Source: Granulibacter bethesdensis
GTDB taxonomy: Bacteria > Pseudomonadota > Alphaproteobacteria > Acetobacterales > Acetobacteraceae
Reading direction: 5' to 3'
DNA: 64,000 nt
NCBI RefSeq assembly: GCF_001889545.1
Contig: NZ_CP018194.1
Span: 496,001-560,000 of the forward strand
Part shown: positions 10,724-19,088 of the stretch, one piece after another
How positions within the stretch are numbered: the first letter of the stretch is position 1
Layout: every line of letters begins with the position of its first letter
Notes under the pieces: generated by a model
What the model was told of the DNA's origin: nothing
Databases searched by the model: none
The model's input: only the letters and a program-made list of their open reading frames with translations
Position numbers and translations under genes: made by a program

Positions 10724-11724
10724 GGCGTCGTCTCCCTGCGCAGGCATTCTATTGCGCGCAGCCGGGCGCTTCGGCTGCGCGGATTGGCGGTCTGCTCGGC
10801 AGCGCCTGGGCGCACTGCCTTGGATGTGATCAGGCGAAAACGTGGTTCAGTGCGGGCAACCAGGCCACGCGGATCGTAACGGGAAGGGGAAGGGGCATGC
10901 CCGGCGGCATCGTTCATGAAACGCTTCACGATCCGGTCCTCCAGCGAATGGAAGGACACGATGACCAGCCGCCCACCCGGTTTCAGCAGGTTGGTCGCCT
11001 GCTGCAGCGCCCGTTCCAGCTCACCGAGTTCATCATTCACGGCAATCCGCAGCGCCTGAAAGCTGCGGGTCGCCGGATCAATGCCGGAGCGATCAGGCGG
11101 CACAACACAACGGATGATGGAGGCAAGACGACCGGTGGTCGTGATCGGCTCTTCTGCCCGTGCATTGACGATGGCGCGGGCGATCTGGCGGGATTTACGT
11201 TCCTCGCCCAGTTCGTAAAGAATATTGGCGATTTCTGCTTCCGGCAGCCGCGCGATCAGATCTGCCGCGGAAGTGCCTTCTCCCGCCATGCGCATATCCA
11301 GCGGGCCATCAGTGCGAAAACTGAAACCGCGGTCAGGATCATCGATCTGGAAGGAGGATACGCCGATATCCAGCACGATTCCGTCCAGCGCGTTGATACC
11401 CCGGTCGGTCAGCAGGCTTGCCATCTGGCTGAAATTGCCCTGGATCAGATGAAGCCTGTCTCGATACCGCGCGGCCAGCGCTGCGCCGCGTGTAATGGCG
11501 GCAGGGTCACGGTCGATGGCCCAGACCGTGCTGTCTTCCGCCGTATCGAGAATGGCGCGGGTATAGCCGCCACCCCCGAATGTGCCATCCAGAAACACGC
11601 CCCCCGCGGTAGGTGAAAGGGTTTCCAGAACCTCATTCAGCAGAACCGGAACATGGGTTCCAGCGGAGGAATAGCCTCCGGAATGCCCTGAAGGAGAGGC
11701 CGTACGCATGGGAAGGGCGTTCAT
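10720..11724 (-). CDS. rsmH: 16S rRNA (cytosine1402-N4)-methyltransferase
   Basis: RsmH (MraW) methylates N4 of C1402 in the ribosomal P site. The 334 aa protein has the N-terminal block [13 protein letters not shown] near residue 25, the SAM-binding [14 protein letters not shown] loop, AIDRDPAA for the ribose-binding acid, [19 protein letters not shown], and [21 protein letters not shown], all diagnostic for the family. The first ~22 residues form a Ser/Gly-rich extension. Stop and start overlap ftsL and mraZ by four bases each. Confidence 0.97.
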   Translation of the reverse strand: MNALPMRTASPSGHSGGYSSAGTHVPVLLNEVLETLSPTAGGVFLDGTFGGGGYTRAILDTAEDSTVWAIDRDPAAITRGAALAARYRDRLHLIQGNFSQMASLLTDRGINALDGIVLDIGVSSFQIDDPDRGFSFRTDGPLDMRMAGEGTSAADLIARLPEAEIANILYELGEERKSRQIARAIVNARAEEPITTTGRLASIIRCVVPPDRSGIDPATRSFQALRIAVNDELGELERALQQATNLLKPGGRLVIVSFHSLEDRIVKRFMNDAAGHAPSPSRYDPRGLVARTEPRFRLITSKAVRPGAAEQTANPRSRSARLRAIECLRRETTP

Positions 11725-12191
11725 GCGGCGCCTCCACGCGGTGTGCCGGGCAGGGTCAGTCCGCGTGCGCGGGCCCGTTCACGCGCTTCCGCCCGGCGGC
11801 GTTCTGCGGCAGCAGGCTCCCAGATCTGGAAGGTGCGGCCCAGCCCCATGAACACGACGCTGTCGGTCAGTCCGGCATGGGCGGTCAGGCTGTCGAGCAG
11901 GATGATGCGGCCTTCCTTGTCGGCATCGACCGGGAAGGCATCGGCATAAAGGGCTGCCGCAAGATCATCATGGGTTTCGCTGAACATATCCAGTTGATCG
12001 AGCGGGGTCGCAAGCGTCTGGAAAACGGGCAGTGGCCACGCCTCAATGCAGGGATGAGTGTGCGATGGGCGCAGGATGATCTGCCCATTGCCTTCGCCGA
12101 ATGTCCTTAAGGCCGCACGGAAGGGGGCAGGGACGGAAACTCGTCCCTTGGCGTCCAACCTGTTCTGGTGGGTGCCAAGAAAGTGGCTCAT
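11721..12191 (-). CDS. mraZ: Transcriptional regulator MraZ
   Basis: MraZ is a SpoVT/AbrB-fold DNA-binding protein that in Escherichia coli represses its own dcw operon by binding TGGG repeats. The 156 aa protein starts [20 protein letters not shown], matching the family pattern (F.G...N.LD.KGR), and has the second copy of the fold around [21 protein letters not shown] chose the ATG at 12191 because it directly precedes this conserved start. A tail rich in Ala, Arg and Glu follows. It is the first gene of the cluster. The TGGG array at 12353-12387 is its likely binding site. Confidence 0.95.
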   Translation of the reverse strand: MSHFLGTHQNRLDAKGRVSVPAPFRAALRTFGEGNGQIILRPSHTHPCIEAWPLPVFQTLATPLDQLDMFSETHDDLAAALYADAFPVDADKEGRIILLDSLTAHAGLTDSVVFMGLGRTFQIWEPAAAERRRAEARERARARGLTLPGTPRGGAA

Positions 12192-12586
12192 CCGCCCAGG
12201 AACCGCCCCTCGTTGATGCGCACCCGAACCGGACCGGGCGTGCAAGATTTGTTGTCACAAAGCTCCATCCCCTGACCGAATGTCGGAGGTGGCTGCCGTC
12301 TTTACGGATGCTGATGCCCCCGTTCCCATCACTGCGGGCCCCCCGCCTTTTCTGGGTTTTCATGGGTTACCATGGGATAATATGGGCGTCAAAAGATATT
12401 CTGCACCAAAACCATGGTGATGGGCATAAAATCTTATTATTTTCCAGTTTCTTAGCGATCTCTCCGGGGGCAGGGGCCATACTGGCGCCAGCCTTCACGG
12501 CTTTGTACGAAATAGAGAGGGTCTATGCGGCTCAAAAGACGGCCAATCGGCTCAATGCGCCGTGTAGAGCAGTATGGAAAAGAAGC
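12192..12586. other. Intergenic region between mraZ and rnpB: mraZ promoter/leader
   Basis: These 395 bases hold no convincing gene. The part nearest mraZ would be its leader; the TGGG array and candidate promoter elements at 12353-12392 are listed separately. The remainder up to the RNase P 3' end (12393-12586) shows no clear terminator or other structure that I can support. A short AT-rich stretch lies at about 12415-12445. Confidence 0.5.
12353..12387. promoter_or_regulatory. Probable MraZ operator: four TGGGN repeats at 10-bp period
   Basis: Read on the plus strand, TGGGT, TGGGT, TGGGA and TGGGC start at 12353, 12363, 12373 and 12383, separated by exactly five bases each. E. coli MraZ is known to bind TGGGN repeats spaced by five bases upstream of its own operon. 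Candidate minus-strand promoter elements overlap the array: TTGACG at 12387-12392 and TATTAT at 12377-12382. The array lies about 160-195 bases upstream of the mraZ ATG. The repeats are read directly; their function as operator is inferred from the known system. Confidence 0.75.
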
Positions 12587-13036
12587 GCCAGACGGCCTGT
12601 AAGCCGGGTTCTGTCCACCCGTTTCCGAAGAAACGGATGAGACGGCCATTCCTCTGGGACGTACATTACTGCACGCCTCACGCGACCAACCCGGGCAGCG
12701 GAGCGGGAATGCTCCTGCGCCGGCCCATGAAATCCCATGACCTTGCGGTCCTGAGCACACGGGCCTCGCTGGCCGCCCCTATTCGGTCTTGCTCCCGGTG
12801 GGGTTTGCCCTGCCACCCCCGTTGCCGGGGGCGCGGTGCGCTTTTACCGCACCGTTTCACCCATGCCCTTCGGATCATGCCGCAGCATGGTGGAAGGGCG
12901 GTTTGTTTTCTGTGGCACTATCCCTGGGGTCGCCCCCGCCGGCCGTTAGCCGGCACCGTATTCCCGTGGAGCCCGGACTTTCCTCCAACCCCTCTGCCCG
13001 AAAGCAGGGAGATCAGCGGCCGTCCAGCCGTCTGGC
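12587..13036 (-). ncRNA. rnpB: RNase P RNA, bacterial type A
   Basis: RNase P RNA is the catalytic subunit that removes 5' leaders from tRNA precursors. On the minus strand the conserved 5' block GAGGAAAGTCCGGGCTCC, the central GCAAACCCCACCGGGAGCAA followed by GACCGAATAGG, the CCCGGGTTGGTCGCGTGAGG segment, and the 3' block GACAGAACCCGGCTTACAG occur in the right order. The ends pair to form helix P1: GCCAGACGGC at the 5' end (13036 downward) with GCCGTCTGGC at the 3' end (to 12587). The length of about 450 nt is at the upper end for alphaproteobacteria. Exact ends are set from P1 and may be off by a few bases. The 5' end is only about 31 bases past the stop of the upstream amidase gene, so the promoter must lie in or at the end of that gene. 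Confidence 0.95.
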
Positions 13037-13067
13037 AGGGGGTAGGTCGCGCAGCGGAGGGGTTCTG

Positions 13068-13820
13068 TCAACCGTGCCCTGCCGCACGGTCTGCTATTGC
13101 GCATGCGTGGGCGACGGTTGCGAGACGGGTAAGTGTGGCCGCATCCGCGCTTCCATCGGGCCGGTCAGGCAGGAAACGCCGTTGAAAGGCCCGTAATACC
13201 ACGTCCAGCGGCAGATCGGTCCGGTAGCCGATGCGGCCCAGAAAATCCCATGGATCGTTCTGCTGCCTGGGCCTGTCCTCCAGCGGGGTGGCATCGGGCC
13301 AGACGCCGATCCCGTGCTGCGCCAGCCAGCGCCAGTCGAACAACTCGCCTGGATCCTGCTTGCGGTCCGGTGCGATATCGCTATGGGCCACAATGTGGGA
13401 GGGGGGAATAGAATGGCGCCAGACAATGGCATGCGACAGCGCCAGCACCGAGCGCATCTGGGCCTCGGGGAAAGCGCGATATCCCCATTCATGGCCAGGA
13501 TTGACGATCTCGATACCGACGGAAAAATCATTCAGCCATGATCGTCCCTGCCAGTGGGAAATACCGGCATGCCAGGCCCGGTAATGTTCCTGCACGAGTC
13601 GCCAGACAGTGCCGTCTTCCTCCACCACGTAGTGGGAAGAGACTCGTGCCTCCGGATCACACAGCCGGTCGATCGCTGCCGCCGCGCTGGTCATGCCGGT
13701 ATAATGCAGGACCAGCATATCGACCGCTCCCGGCGTTCCATCCGTGGCAGGGGGTCTTGCATCGTAATTGGGGCTGGGCCGTTCCCGGATGGGTGGCAGG
13801 GGGAAAGGTTCCACCGGCAT
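13068..13820 (-). CDS. N-acetylmuramoyl-L-alanine amidase, AmpD/AmiD type
   Basis: This is a zinc amidase that cleaves the bond between MurNAc and L-Ala in (anhydro)muropeptides, a wall recycling step. The 250 aa protein has the Amidase_2 domain with LVLHYTGM (first zinc His), HAGISHWQG, GIEIVNPGHEWG, and VAHSDIAPDRKQDPGELFDW (second His and Asp ligands). A C-terminal helical segment of about 60 residues (DVVLRAFQRRFLPDRPDGSAD) resembles the peptidoglycan-binding domain of AmiD-type enzymes. No signal peptide is seen with the start at 13820. I chose this ATG because the upstream J-protein gene stops two bases before it. Whether it acts in cytoplasm (AmpD) or envelope (AmiD) cannot be settled here. 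Confidence 0.9.
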   Translation of the reverse strand: MPVEPFPLPPIRERPSPNYDARPPATDGTPGAVDMLVLHYTGMTSAAAAIDRLCDPEARVSSHYVVEEDGTVWRLVQEHYRAWHAGISHWQGRSWLNDFSVGIEIVNPGHEWGYRAFPEAQMRSVLALSHAIVWRHSIPPSHIVAHSDIAPDRKQDPGELFDWRWLAQHGIGVWPDATPLEDRPRQQNDPWDFLGRIGYRTDLPLDVVLRAFQRRFLPDRPDGSADAATLTRLATVAHACAIADRAAGHG

Positions 13821-13822
13821 GT

Positions 13823-14653
13823 TTACAATCCTCGCTCCCGCTTGATCCGGTCCCATGCTGCATTGACAATGGCCGCCTGATCGGAGGCTGCCTCGATCTC
13901 TGCCGGTGTAGCACCGCGTGCAGCCATGCTGTCAGGGTGAAGATCCCGCATCAGAATCTTCCAACGCTGCCGCAGCGTCGTATCATCCGCACTGCGGCTG
14001 GTTCCCAGCACCGTATAGGGGTCCGGCTCATCCGGGGCGGGGCGGGCTGATCGGGCTGTGTCCGGATCGCGGGCGCGCTCCCACGCGGCGTCATTCAGGC
14101 GAAAACCTTGTCTGACACGCAGCAGAAACGTGTTTTCGGCCCGATTGACCGGCCCGTCAGACCGGGCGATGGCGAAAAGGGCTGACAGCGTGTCTTCAAG
14201 ACGGCCCTGATCATCTGCAAAGCTTTCCCCTAGTTGATCAGCATAGAAAGCAAAGGATTCGCCACTGTCCCGGGCCTGATCGAACAGATGGCCGACCTGT
14301 TTCACCGCTTCCGGAGGAATGCGGAACAACTGTCTGAATGTGTCGATTTCCACCCGTTTCACCGGCCCGTCGGCACGGGCCAGCTTGGCCGACAGCACGA
14401 TGATGGAGAGTGCGTAAAGCTGTTCCTTCTGTCCGAGCAGGGCCGCAATGCGGGCCGGTCCCTGCGTGGAAAGACCACCCAGCACTTGAGCGAAAGGCAG
14501 TTTGAAACCACCCATTCCCTCTTTGAATTGCCCCGTTCCCGGAAGGATGCCCTTATCGGCTGCGTGGCCGAGCGCCGCCCCCATCATGGCGCCGAACGGA
14601 CCGCCCACTGCGAAACCGGCGACACCGCCGAGGATTTTACCCCAATAACTCAC
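13823..14653 (-). CDS. DjlA-like co-chaperone: TerB-like domain plus C-terminal J domain
   Basis: This 276 aa protein begins with a short glycine-rich hydrophobic segment (residues 8-28, GGVAGFAVGGPFGAMMGAAL), which could insert in the membrane. An acidic all-helical TerB-like domain follows (about 75-190). The C-terminal J domain has the HPD motif in MRDLHPDSMAARGATPAE. This order matches DjlA-type co-chaperones, which stimulate DnaK and have been linked to envelope stress. It lies just upstream of the amidase (two-base gap), so the two are probably co-transcribed. Confidence 0.85.
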   Translation of the reverse strand: MSYWGKILGGVAGFAVGGPFGAMMGAALGHAADKGILPGTGQFKEGMGGFKLPFAQVLGGLSTQGPARIAALLGQKEQLYALSIIVLSAKLARADGPVKRVEIDTFRQLFRIPPEAVKQVGHLFDQARDSGESFAFYADQLGESFADDQGRLEDTLSALFAIARSDGPVNRAENTFLLRVRQGFRLNDAAWERARDPDTARSARPAPDEPDPYTVLGTSRSADDTTLRQRWKILMRDLHPDSMAARGATPAEIEAASDQAAIVNAAWDRIKRERGL

Positions 14654-14671
14654 GTGATTCCGTCCAAGGTT

Positions 14672-15223
14672 TCAACCAGTGGCGCTGTGACGGGACCATG
14701 TCATCAGCTGATTGAGTCGCCATGCAATCATGAGCATGACGTCGTATGGCCAGGCGAGCCAGTCCCTCAGCCACCATTTCCATTCGCCGGGGGCGCGGAA
14801 ATCGGGTGCGATCCCGGCTCGTGCGGCAATCCCGGCCAGCCGGAGCAGCGTCACGCAACGCCCCATATGGTAGCGTGAGGTCGCCACGAAAACCGGAGCA
14901 TGACACGCACCATCCTCCCGCAACAAGGCTGCGACGGCTTTTGCGGAGGAAAGCGTATCCGTGCCGGTCGGTTCCATCTGAATCGCGGCATCCGGCACGC
15001 CGAGTGTCAGCAGAAGGCGACGCATGATTTCTGCTTCGGCCGGTCCATGACGGCCTACGCCCCCTGTTGGCATGAACAGAACGTCCGGCATTGTCTGCCC
15101 CAGCGCATGGGCGGCTTCCACTCTGCGCCGCAGTGTCGGGCTGGGAATGCCGCCCGGATGAACGGCGGCACCGAAGATGACGATGCAGGGGTGCTGGCCG
15201 GGCAGGGAAGAAGAGTACGTCAT
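14672..15223 (-). CDS. YdcF-like DUF218 family protein
   Basis: DUF218 proteins include SanA, ElyC and YdcF, some with roles in envelope integrity; the exact reaction is not known. The 183 aa protein shows the family pattern: IVIFGAAVHPGGIPSPTLRRRV at the start, then MPTGGVGRHGPAEAEIMRRLL (residues about 50-70), GTDTLSSAKAV, and VATSRYHMGRCVTLLR. No signal peptide or clear membrane span is visible, so this looks like the soluble core form. It is followed by the J-protein gene after 18 bases. Confidence 0.75.
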   Translation of the reverse strand: MTYSSSLPGQHPCIVIFGAAVHPGGIPSPTLRRRVEAAHALGQTMPDVLFMPTGGVGRHGPAEAEIMRRLLLTLGVPDAAIQMEPTGTDTLSSAKAVAALLREDGACHAPVFVATSRYHMGRCVTLLRLAGIAARAGIAPDFRAPGEWKWWLRDWLAWPYDVMLMIAWRLNQLMTWSRHSATG

Positions 15224-15234
15224 GCCCTGCCTGA

Positions 15235-16473
15235 TCAGTCCGGTGCCCGCAGCAGGAGACGGTTGGCACGTTCCAGCGCATTAAAGGTAGTGCTCCAGGC
15301 CCGGTCAAAGGCCTCCCCGGAGAAGCGATTCCCCAGCATCTCGCGGAGATTTCCAACGCTGCGCGTGCCGTCGATCAGCTTGAGAATCGCCGCCGCCGGT
15401 GGCGGCAGGGCCAGCGGCACGGTCAGTCCGTCAAAGGTCAAGGGCAGTACACCATCCGGTCTGATGGCCCGGGCCAGCTCGGGGACGGGCATTTCGCGGG
15501 CTACCGGAATGGCTGTCGGGTCGAGCGGATCGGCGCGGACTGGCACTTCCCCTTTGCGAACGCAGTAGACGACATGCGTGCTCATGTTTCCGGCGAGGTT
15601 TTCTGCCAGAGCCGCTTTTTCCAGCGGTGTCATGTCGGCCATTTTGGCCCGAAGTTTCGGATCCGGCAGCCAGACGGAGGGATCATAACGAAGCGGCTCC
15701 ATCCAGGCTCGGACTTCCAGGCCGGCGTTATCGAGCAGGGCGTGCAGGGCTGGCACCGTGTAGGCGCGATCGCGCGGGTTGAGCAGCAGGTCATACAGCC
15801 CGGCATCGCCGCCCTCGAAATGGTCACCGAAATACCGGTTGCGGCGCAGCCACGCCGTCTCCGGCAGATGGCGCATGACCCGTTTGGCGACATCCAGACG
15901 CTGGCGAGGCTCTTCCTCCGGCGGGGCAAGGCTGCGGAGGGCATCCTGGAGCATATAGACACCGGTTCGGCCATGCGGGGCATAGACCATCAGCCCCATG
16001 CCGCCACCGGGTGCGAGCACCGAGGTCAGGGCGCGCAGTCCTTCCGCGGGGTCCGGCAGATGATGCAGCACCCCGCAGCAATCAATGTAATCGAAGGGGC
16101 CGGGTGCGACGTGCGGGAGATCGAGGATTGAGCCAGCCCTGAAATCGACCGTCAGACTGCGTGTCTCCGCCCGCGCCTGCGCGGTCCGGAGGGCTGCTGC
16201 GGAACGATCGAGATAGGTCACACCACCGGGACGCCCGTCACGCGCCAGATGTGTCGCCAGCATGATCGTGCCGTCTCCGGTGCCTCCTCCGGCCACCAGT
16301 GCGCGCAGCCCGGCGGAACGGGGGCGGTTGGCCCCGAACACCCAGTAATCAATTTCTTTCAGATGGCTCGGGCTGCCGATGATCAGCCGTTTGGTCTCGT
16401 CACGCGGATCACGCTGCGGATAGGGAAAAGCTTCGTACTGATCGGCCAGATGGCGGTCGGTGCTGTCATTCAT
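15235..16473 (-). CDS. SAM-dependent methyltransferase (class I)
   Basis: The protein begins with a YEAFPYPQRDP motif found in a group of alphaproteobacterial methyltransferases. The SAM-binding loop ALVAGGGTGDGTIML, an acidic end of strand two (TYLDRSAAAL) and the DYIDCCGVLHHLPDP active-site loop follow. The C-terminal third (about 130 residues) does not look like methyltransferase and may be a substrate-binding module of the winged-helix kind (LKLIDGTRSVGNLREML). The substrate is unknown. I start at the ATG at 16473 because it lies 13 residues before the conserved motif. An in-frame ATG at 16524 has a better ribosome-binding site (AGGA, six bases away) and cannot be excluded. Confidence 0.75.
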   Translation of the reverse strand: MNDSTDRHLADQYEAFPYPQRDPRDETKRLIIGSPSHLKEIDYWVFGANRPRSAGLRALVAGGGTGDGTIMLATHLARDGRPGGVTYLDRSAAALRTAQARAETRSLTVDFRAGSILDLPHVAPGPFDYIDCCGVLHHLPDPAEGLRALTSVLAPGGGMGLMVYAPHGRTGVYMLQDALRSLAPPEEEPRQRLDVAKRVMRHLPETAWLRRNRYFGDHFEGGDAGLYDLLLNPRDRAYTVPALHALLDNAGLEVRAWMEPLRYDPSVWLPDPKLRAKMADMTPLEKAALAENLAGNMSTHVVYCVRKGEVPVRADPLDPTAIPVAREMPVPELARAIRPDGVLPLTFDGLTVPLALPPPAAAILKLIDGTRSVGNLREMLGNRFSGEAFDRAWSTTFNALERANRLLLRAPD

Positions 16474-16607
16474 GAATATGGCATAGCCTGTCTGAAGCCG
16501 GTCTTGCAGGGGCTGTCGGAGCATATCGTATCCTGTATCGGGACTTGCATCGCGGGCTGCAACGCCGCAAAGCCTGACTGGAGTGTAGCAGGGGAGCGAT
16601 CGGGCGT

Positions 16608-17186
16608 ATGACGGCACTGTCTTCGCGCGGCTATTTCGGCATCGGGGTGGAGGGTATCTCCAAATCCGCCAATGTCGGCGCGTTATTGCGCACCGCGCAC
16701 GCCTTCGGGGCGCATTTCTGTTTTTCCATTGCCGCCGGGTTTGATGCGCGGGCTGGCAGAAGTGCGGATACCGCCGATACGCCTGCTCATGTGCCGTTTT
16801 ACCGGTTTGATTCTGTCGAGACGGTGGTGCTGCCCAAAAACTGCGCGTTGGTGGGGGTGGAAATCACCGATGATGCGTCCCTGCTGCCCAGTTTTCGCCA
16901 TCCGGCCAATGCTGCTTATGTGCTGGGGCCTGAGCGGTCCAGCCTCTCCCCTGCGCTGCTGGAGCGTTGTACGCATGTGGTGCGGATTCCGACGCGGTTT
17001 TCACTCAATCTGTCGGTGGCCGGGGCCCTGGTGTTGTATGATCGTTTGCTCCAGCACGGGCGCTATGCCGAGCGTCCGGTAATGGCGGGGGGAGCCGCAC
17101 AGGCTTCCGCGTCACGCGGCGGTCATGGCAGTCCGGTTTTTCGGCGCACCGTGCCAGACTGGTTGAAAAACACCGACAAGACATGA
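16608..17186 (+). CDS. SpoU/TrmH-family RNA 2'-O-methyltransferase
   Basis: The 192 aa protein has the three SPOUT motifs: the NVGALLRTAHAFGA segment at residues 23-36, YVLGPERSSLSP, and RIPTRFSLNLSVAGALVLYDRL. It therefore binds SAM in a trefoil knot and methylates a ribose in RNA, probably tRNA or rRNA. The target cannot be read from sequence. It is divergent from the methyltransferase gene at 15235-16473 with a very short gap, so the two promoters overlap or lie within the coding ends. Confidence 0.85.
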   Translation: MTALSSRGYFGIGVEGISKSANVGALLRTAHAFGAHFCFSIAAGFDARAGRSADTADTPAHVPFYRFDSVETVVLPKNCALVGVEITDDASLLPSFRHPANAAYVLGPERSSLSPALLERCTHVVRIPTRFSLNLSVAGALVLYDRLLQHGRYAERPVMAGGAAQASASRGGHGSPVFRRTVPDWLKNTDKT

Positions 17187-17283
17187 TGGCGGGTTCCTCA
17201 TGGCATCCGGACCTGCTTCCCTGCGCGGGTGCATTGAGCACGCAACGCTTGCTCCGCCGGGGCGGGTTCCGTATCTACCTGCA

Positions 17284-17823
17284 ATGTCCCGCGTTTTACC
17301 CTGTCTGATCGTCCTCGTTCTGGCTTTTGCCGGCTGGATGCCTGCCGTTTCGGCAGCGCCGCATCGCCATGGCGCGAAGCCGAGGGCCGATGGCGCCCAT
17401 GTACTGGGGCATTTCGATGACTGGACGGCCGCCACACACATCGAAGCCGGGGAAACGGTTTGCTACGCCTTTACCTACGCCCATGCCTCCGATCCAAAAT
17501 TATCGGGGCGTTCCCGTGTCGTGCTGACCGTGACAGAACGAGCGAAGGACCGCGATGCCGTTGCGATCAGCGCCGGCTATGCCTACCTCCCCAATGCCAC
17601 GGTGCATGTGACGGTGGATGGGACGGCCTTTGATTTCTATACCGCCCAGCGATCCGCCTTTGCGCGTCAGGGCAACGAGGCGGTGGCGGCATTCCGTAAT
17701 GGCAGGCAGGCCGTGGCGCGTGGTCCCGGTCCCCGTCAGCAGACAGAGGTTGCCGACACGTTCAGTCTGCGCGGTTTTTCGGCTGCTTATGCCACTATTC
17801 TGAAAGCCTGTCCGTCATCATGA
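17284..17823 (+). CDS. IalB-like secreted protein (invasion-associated locus B family)
   Basis: The 179 aa protein starts with a clear signal peptide (LPCLIVLVLAFAGWMPAVSA, then APHRHG). The mature part has a FDDWTAATHIEAGETVCYAF segment and a C-terminal helix with a conserved Cys (ILKACPSS), the pattern of the IalB family of small periplasmic or exported proteins. IalB was named from Bartonella, where it affects red-cell invasion; its molecular role is not established. The start at 17284 was chosen because it directly precedes the signal peptide. The stop overlaps the rlmN start by four bases, a gene pairing common in alphaproteobacteria. Confidence 0.72.
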   Translation: MSRVLPCLIVLVLAFAGWMPAVSAAPHRHGAKPRADGAHVLGHFDDWTAATHIEAGETVCYAFTYAHASDPKLSGRSRVVLTVTERAKDRDAVAISAGYAYLPNATVHVTVDGTAFDFYTAQRSAFARQGNEAVAAFRNGRQAVARGPGPRQQTEVADTFSLRGFSAAYATILKACPSS

Positions 17824-19013
17824 CCTCCGCTGCCCAGGCCGCCCCTGTCACCCTTCCTGTGATGCCGGATGCGGAAGATGCCCGCATCATGGCGAAGGCT
17901 GCCCTGTTCGCGCCGCCGCCTTCCGTGCTGGAGGACGGGCGCAAGGATCTGGTCGGTCTGTCGCGGGAGCAACTGACGGAAGCGCTGGCGGAGATCGGTT
18001 TTCCGGCTTTTCGTGCGAAGCAGCTCTGGCACTGGATCTATCATCGCGGTGAGACCGATTTCCGGGTGATGTCCAGCATCGCCAGACCACAGCAGGAGGC
18101 ACTGGCCGAGCGTTTCGTCATCAGCCGCCCGGCGGTGACTGAGTGTCTGACCAGTGTGGATGAGACCCGCAAATGGCTGTTCCGTTTCCGCGACGGGCAG
18201 GAAGCGGAGACGGTTTACATCCCCGATCCGGTCGAGGATCGCGGCGCGGTGTGCATCTCATCGCAGGTCGGTTGTACGTTGTCCTGCCGTTTCTGCCATA
18301 CGGGCACGCAACCTCTGGTGCGCAATCTCGGCCCGGCGGAAATCGTCGGCCAGTTCATGGCCGCCCGTGATGCCTACGGGGAGTGGCCCAGCCCGAAAGG
18401 GGAGACGCCGCGGCTGCTATCCACCATCGTGCTGATGGGCATGGGCGAGCCGCTCTATAATTATGAAAACGTGAAGCAGGCGATGCGTATCGTGATGGAT
18501 GGCGATGGCATCGCCCTGTCACGCCGCCGCATCACCCTTTCCACCAGTGGCGTGGTGCCGATGATGGATCGCTGCGGGACGGAACTGGCGGTTAATCTGG
18601 CCATTTCCCTGCATGCCGTCACTGATGAACTGCGGGATGAGCTGGTGCCCCTGAATCGTAAATATCCGATCAGGGAGCTGATTGCCGCCTGTCGTCGTTA
18701 TCCGGCCGCAAGCAATGCGCGCCGCATCACCTTTGAATACATCATGCTGGATGGCATCAATGACAGTGAGGCCGAAGCTCGCGAACTGGTGCGTCTGATC
18801 GCGGGCATTCCCGCGAAGGTGAATCTGATCCCCTTCAACCCATGGCCGGGGAGCCAGTATGCGCCGAGCCGTCCGAAGGCGTTGGAACGATTCTCCCGGA
18901 TTGTGATGGAAGCGGGCTTTGCATCCCCCATCCGTACACCGCGTGGGCGCGATATTCTGGCTGCCTGCGGGCAGTTGCGGACGGAAAGCAGGAAAGAGCG
19001 CCGGATCGATTGA
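17820..19013 (+). CDS. rlmN: Dual-specificity 23S rRNA/tRNA adenine-C2 methyltransferase (radical SAM)
   Basis: RlmN methylates C2 of A2503 in 23S rRNA and A37 in some tRNAs with a radical SAM mechanism. The 397 aa protein has the CxxxCxxC cluster motif in GCTLSCRFCHTGTQ, the upstream VCISSQVGC, and the C-terminal AACGQLR cysteine that carries the methyl intermediate in the family. The N-terminal accessory domain (FPAFRAKQLWHWIYHRG) is typical. It overlaps the IalB-like gene by four bases. An N-terminal extension of about 35 residues precedes the accessory domain. Confidence 0.96.
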   Translation: MTSAAQAAPVTLPVMPDAEDARIMAKAALFAPPPSVLEDGRKDLVGLSREQLTEALAEIGFPAFRAKQLWHWIYHRGETDFRVMSSIARPQQEALAERFVISRPAVTECLTSVDETRKWLFRFRDGQEAETVYIPDPVEDRGAVCISSQVGCTLSCRFCHTGTQPLVRNLGPAEIVGQFMAARDAYGEWPSPKGETPRLLSTIVLMGMGEPLYNYENVKQAMRIVMDGDGIALSRRRITLSTSGVVPMMDRCGTELAVNLAISLHAVTDELRDELVPLNRKYPIRELIAACRRYPAASNARRITFEYIMLDGINDSEAEARELVRLIAGIPAKVNLIPFNPWPGSQYAPSRPKALERFSRIVMEAGFASPIRTPRGRDILAACGQLRTESRKERRID

Positions 19014-19088
19014 TGACTTGCCTGCGTCGGCCCCTGTAAAACAAAATAATAAAAACGAAACAATAAAGCTGGGGGAAGAAAGCCAATC

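Noticed and set aside
12363-12387. The TGGG repeats as a simple low-complexity or microsatellite run
   Set aside because: Only the TGGG core repeats, the five-base spacers differ, and the spacing is exactly one helical turn, so a protein-binding array is the better reading.
12452-13196. Several short frames across 12450-13200, including ones of 90-200 codons on both strands
   Set aside because: They cross the RNase P RNA gene, whose conserved blocks and end pairing explain the sequence.
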